A DNA stretch of 64,000 bases from Thelephora terrestris (lineage: Eukaryota > Basidiomycota > Agaricomycetes > Thelephorales > Thelephoraceae), in NCBI GenBank assembly GCA_015956445.1, contig WIUZ02000001.1, positions 4,464,001 through 4,528,000 on the forward strand. The letters are read 5' to 3'. The notes under the pieces were generated by a model. It made no database searches. It was not told the origin of the DNA and worked only from the letters and a program-made list of their open reading frames with translations. Made by a program: the position numbers and the translations under genes. This document shows, piece by piece, positions 62,331 through 64,000 of the stretch (its first letter is position 1; each line of letters begins with the position of its first letter).

Positions 62331-64000
62331 TTACGTGGGCATCATGCGCAAGGCTAAATAAGTCAACTTCCACGAGGAAACAACTGCCCTACAACGTGAG
62401 GTAATGAAGGTATGCCCAAGTCTTGACAAAAATCCCGTCGCGGAGAGTCGAGGATCCTGGAACTTCGCACTTAGTTTGCTTTGCGTGTTCGAGCTCTCCT
62501 TCTTTGTGGCTGCGGCATTGAATCGGAGCGCGTCCGTAGGCCCTTCTACCCGTCGTTCGAAGTTTGACCATCCCTTGCTGTCGTTCCAAAACTCTTGGAT
62601 CGTCAGCCCCAATGCCTGGATACCCTACTCATGTCAAGTCCCTTCACGGTCTCTTCATCCTTGTCCTTTACCGCATGCTCCGTAACATCCAGAAGCACGC
62701 TCATCTCCTGTCGGCGTCTCGATTTTGGTGTTGAGCTCCCTGTTCGGCGGCAGTCGCGGTGATACCCTTGCATCATCGAAAGGTTCGTTCCGGGTCTGCA
62801 GTGATCAGGAGCGATTGCCGGGGATGAGGCGGATAAGTCTCCACCGACAGCGGTGCTTTCGAGAATGATCTCTGAGAAATTCTTCAACTTGGCCGCTCCC
62901 TCGTTACCAACTTCGGGGTGCATTGCCTCCCTCGTGTTGACGCCCCAGGAGCGCTGTCGCCACAGAACTTCCGGGACACACGAAGAGTGTCTGGATATGG
63001 TGAGGTGCGGTTACGATTTGATACATCCTGCGTAGGGTTCAACCGATTCTGTCGGCGACGGGCTGAGTTTCAATTCCACTTACGACTTGCGGGGATGTTG
63101 GGAATATAGACACCACCTTTCTTGCTGGATGAGGCATAGTCGAGCCCGGGAGTGTCGATCAAGACAACAAGACGACCGGCTGGATCGAAAGCGTCCGCAA
63201 CTTGAGTCGTGTTTGAGCAAGATTGTAACTTTTGCTAATGTTGGGTTTGCCTGAGATTGATGAATAGTGTGAATATTGGCAGGCCACGCTGGAAGACATG
63301 TGATGAGCTTCCTTTGCGATCCACAGGTAAAGTAGGAGGAAGACAATACCCACGAAAGACTTTCTCTTTCCCCGTTGCACCATGACTCCGTCGAATAAGA
63401 CAAATCGGCAGATCGTCTGAAATTCGATGAGTTCGATGAGGAGCGAAGTAAGTTGAGGGTCCAGGAGACGTGGATGATGGAGATGAACGCAGAAAACGTG
63501 AAACCTCAATGCCGCGGTCACTTCGGGGACATCGATCCGCAAGGACTACCTCTAGGGTGCCCTGAGTAGCTGCTTCACAAGCACCCGCATCCTACAAAGG
63601 GTGCGGTAGGACGTAGATTCATGTGCGAGAACGCCCAAGGACATGGCTGCGAAAGACCTGGACCCCCAGCGGTTGTCTAGCGTATCGTGATCTGCCCTGT
63701 TCGAAGAGAGCGGTGGCGCGTGAGTGGGTACCGCACGAAGGCTGACTTTAGAACGCGTCTGGAGATCTTCCTCCTTCGACGGCCTCCCCACCCATTCGCT
63801 TACGGCCGTCAACGTTGGGAGAAGTGGTGGTCGGATCTGTGAGTCGATGAAGGGTACACCTGGCGACCCTCAGAAAGTGGAACCCGAGGGTATTGAGTAC
63901 AGAGAAAATAGGGCGATGCAACTAGGAGAAGGGGAGTTTCTTGCTCTGACGAAAGTCTTCCAGACGGGACCTAGACGCATTCTGCACGCGTAGTGTTGGC
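61650..64000 (-). repeat. Inverted duplication, right copy (pairs with 40893-43240)
   Basis: Base-by-base reverse complement of the left copy with few differences, continuing to the last base of the window (GCCAACACT at 40893 matches the final bases). It likely continues beyond the edge. Confidence 0.9.
62340..64000 (-). pseudogene. P-loop GTPase with coiled-coil tail, decayed copy G5
   Basis: Near-identical inverted twin of G3: same frames (for example GERESLSWVLSSSYFTCGSQ) and same breaks, with the DTPG motif near 63145-63160. Decay therefore preceded the inverted duplication. Confidence 0.8.

Noticed and set aside
1-64000. tRNA or rRNA genes
   Set aside because: None recognised by eye; a covariance-model scan could not be run, so absence is not proven.

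Overview
The window looks like repeat-rich nuclear DNA of a basidiomycete fungus, most likely an Agaricomycete. Genes are interrupted by short (about 40-60 nt) GT-AG introns. The recognisable proteins are typical of that group: a NACHT-WD40 NLR, a HECT-like protein with an N-terminal cysteine/histidine cluster, a TET/JBP-like oxygenase, a Plavaka transposase N-terminus, and a Ty3-like gag-protease with a CCHC knuckle. Nothing suggests a bacterial or viral genome. All gene models were read by eye from frame, splice signals and family resemblance; no alignment was run.

Layout. 1-2241 is a near-perfect inverted repeat with telomere-like tracts. A degenerate array follows (2459-2830), then a 5'-truncated integrase-like transposase (3007-3854, +). 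Two unidentified minus-strand genes follow (3928-5205 and 5814-8095). From 8590 to 18790, four copies of one terminal block, each carrying a 102-bp minisatellite, lie in the order forward, forward, reverse, reverse. They enclose a TET/JBP-like dioxygenase (10288-11642, -), a CDC10-type septin pseudogene (13813-14107, +), an intact-looking six-exon caspase/CHAT-like zinc-finger protein of 492 aa (14368-16118, -) and a decayed coiled-coil gene (17157-17775, +). A multi-exon HECT-like gene occupies 19010-22790 (-).

From 23.6 to 43.25 kb and from 56.6 to 64.0 kb the DNA is a patchwork of duplicated and decayed host genes. These are a P-loop GTPase with a coiled-coil tail (five copies), an unidentified gene called U here (four copies, usually convergent with the GTPase), a truncated FAD oxidoreductase and acetyl-CoA synthetase (one nearly whole copy, two remnants). 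The block at 40.9-43.25 recurs inverted and nearly unchanged at 61.65-64.0. Amid this sits one apparently whole host gene, a 1440-aa NACHT-WD40 NLR in eight exons (29757-34444, -).

At 43252 a Plavaka DNA transposon starts. It is cut at 44362 by a 12.2-kb LTR retroelement (44363-56557, read on the minus strand) with two 1469-bp LTRs that look identical. The element has a long gag-protease gene and no visible reverse transcriptase, RNase H or integrase. In the place of pol it carries a cluster of four related small genes of unknown function. Its LTR has a textbook heat-shock element just upstream of a TATA box. The gag-only element with its small-gene family and the repeat-bounded block with the caspase-like and TET/JBP-like genes are the best candidates for undescribed systems.
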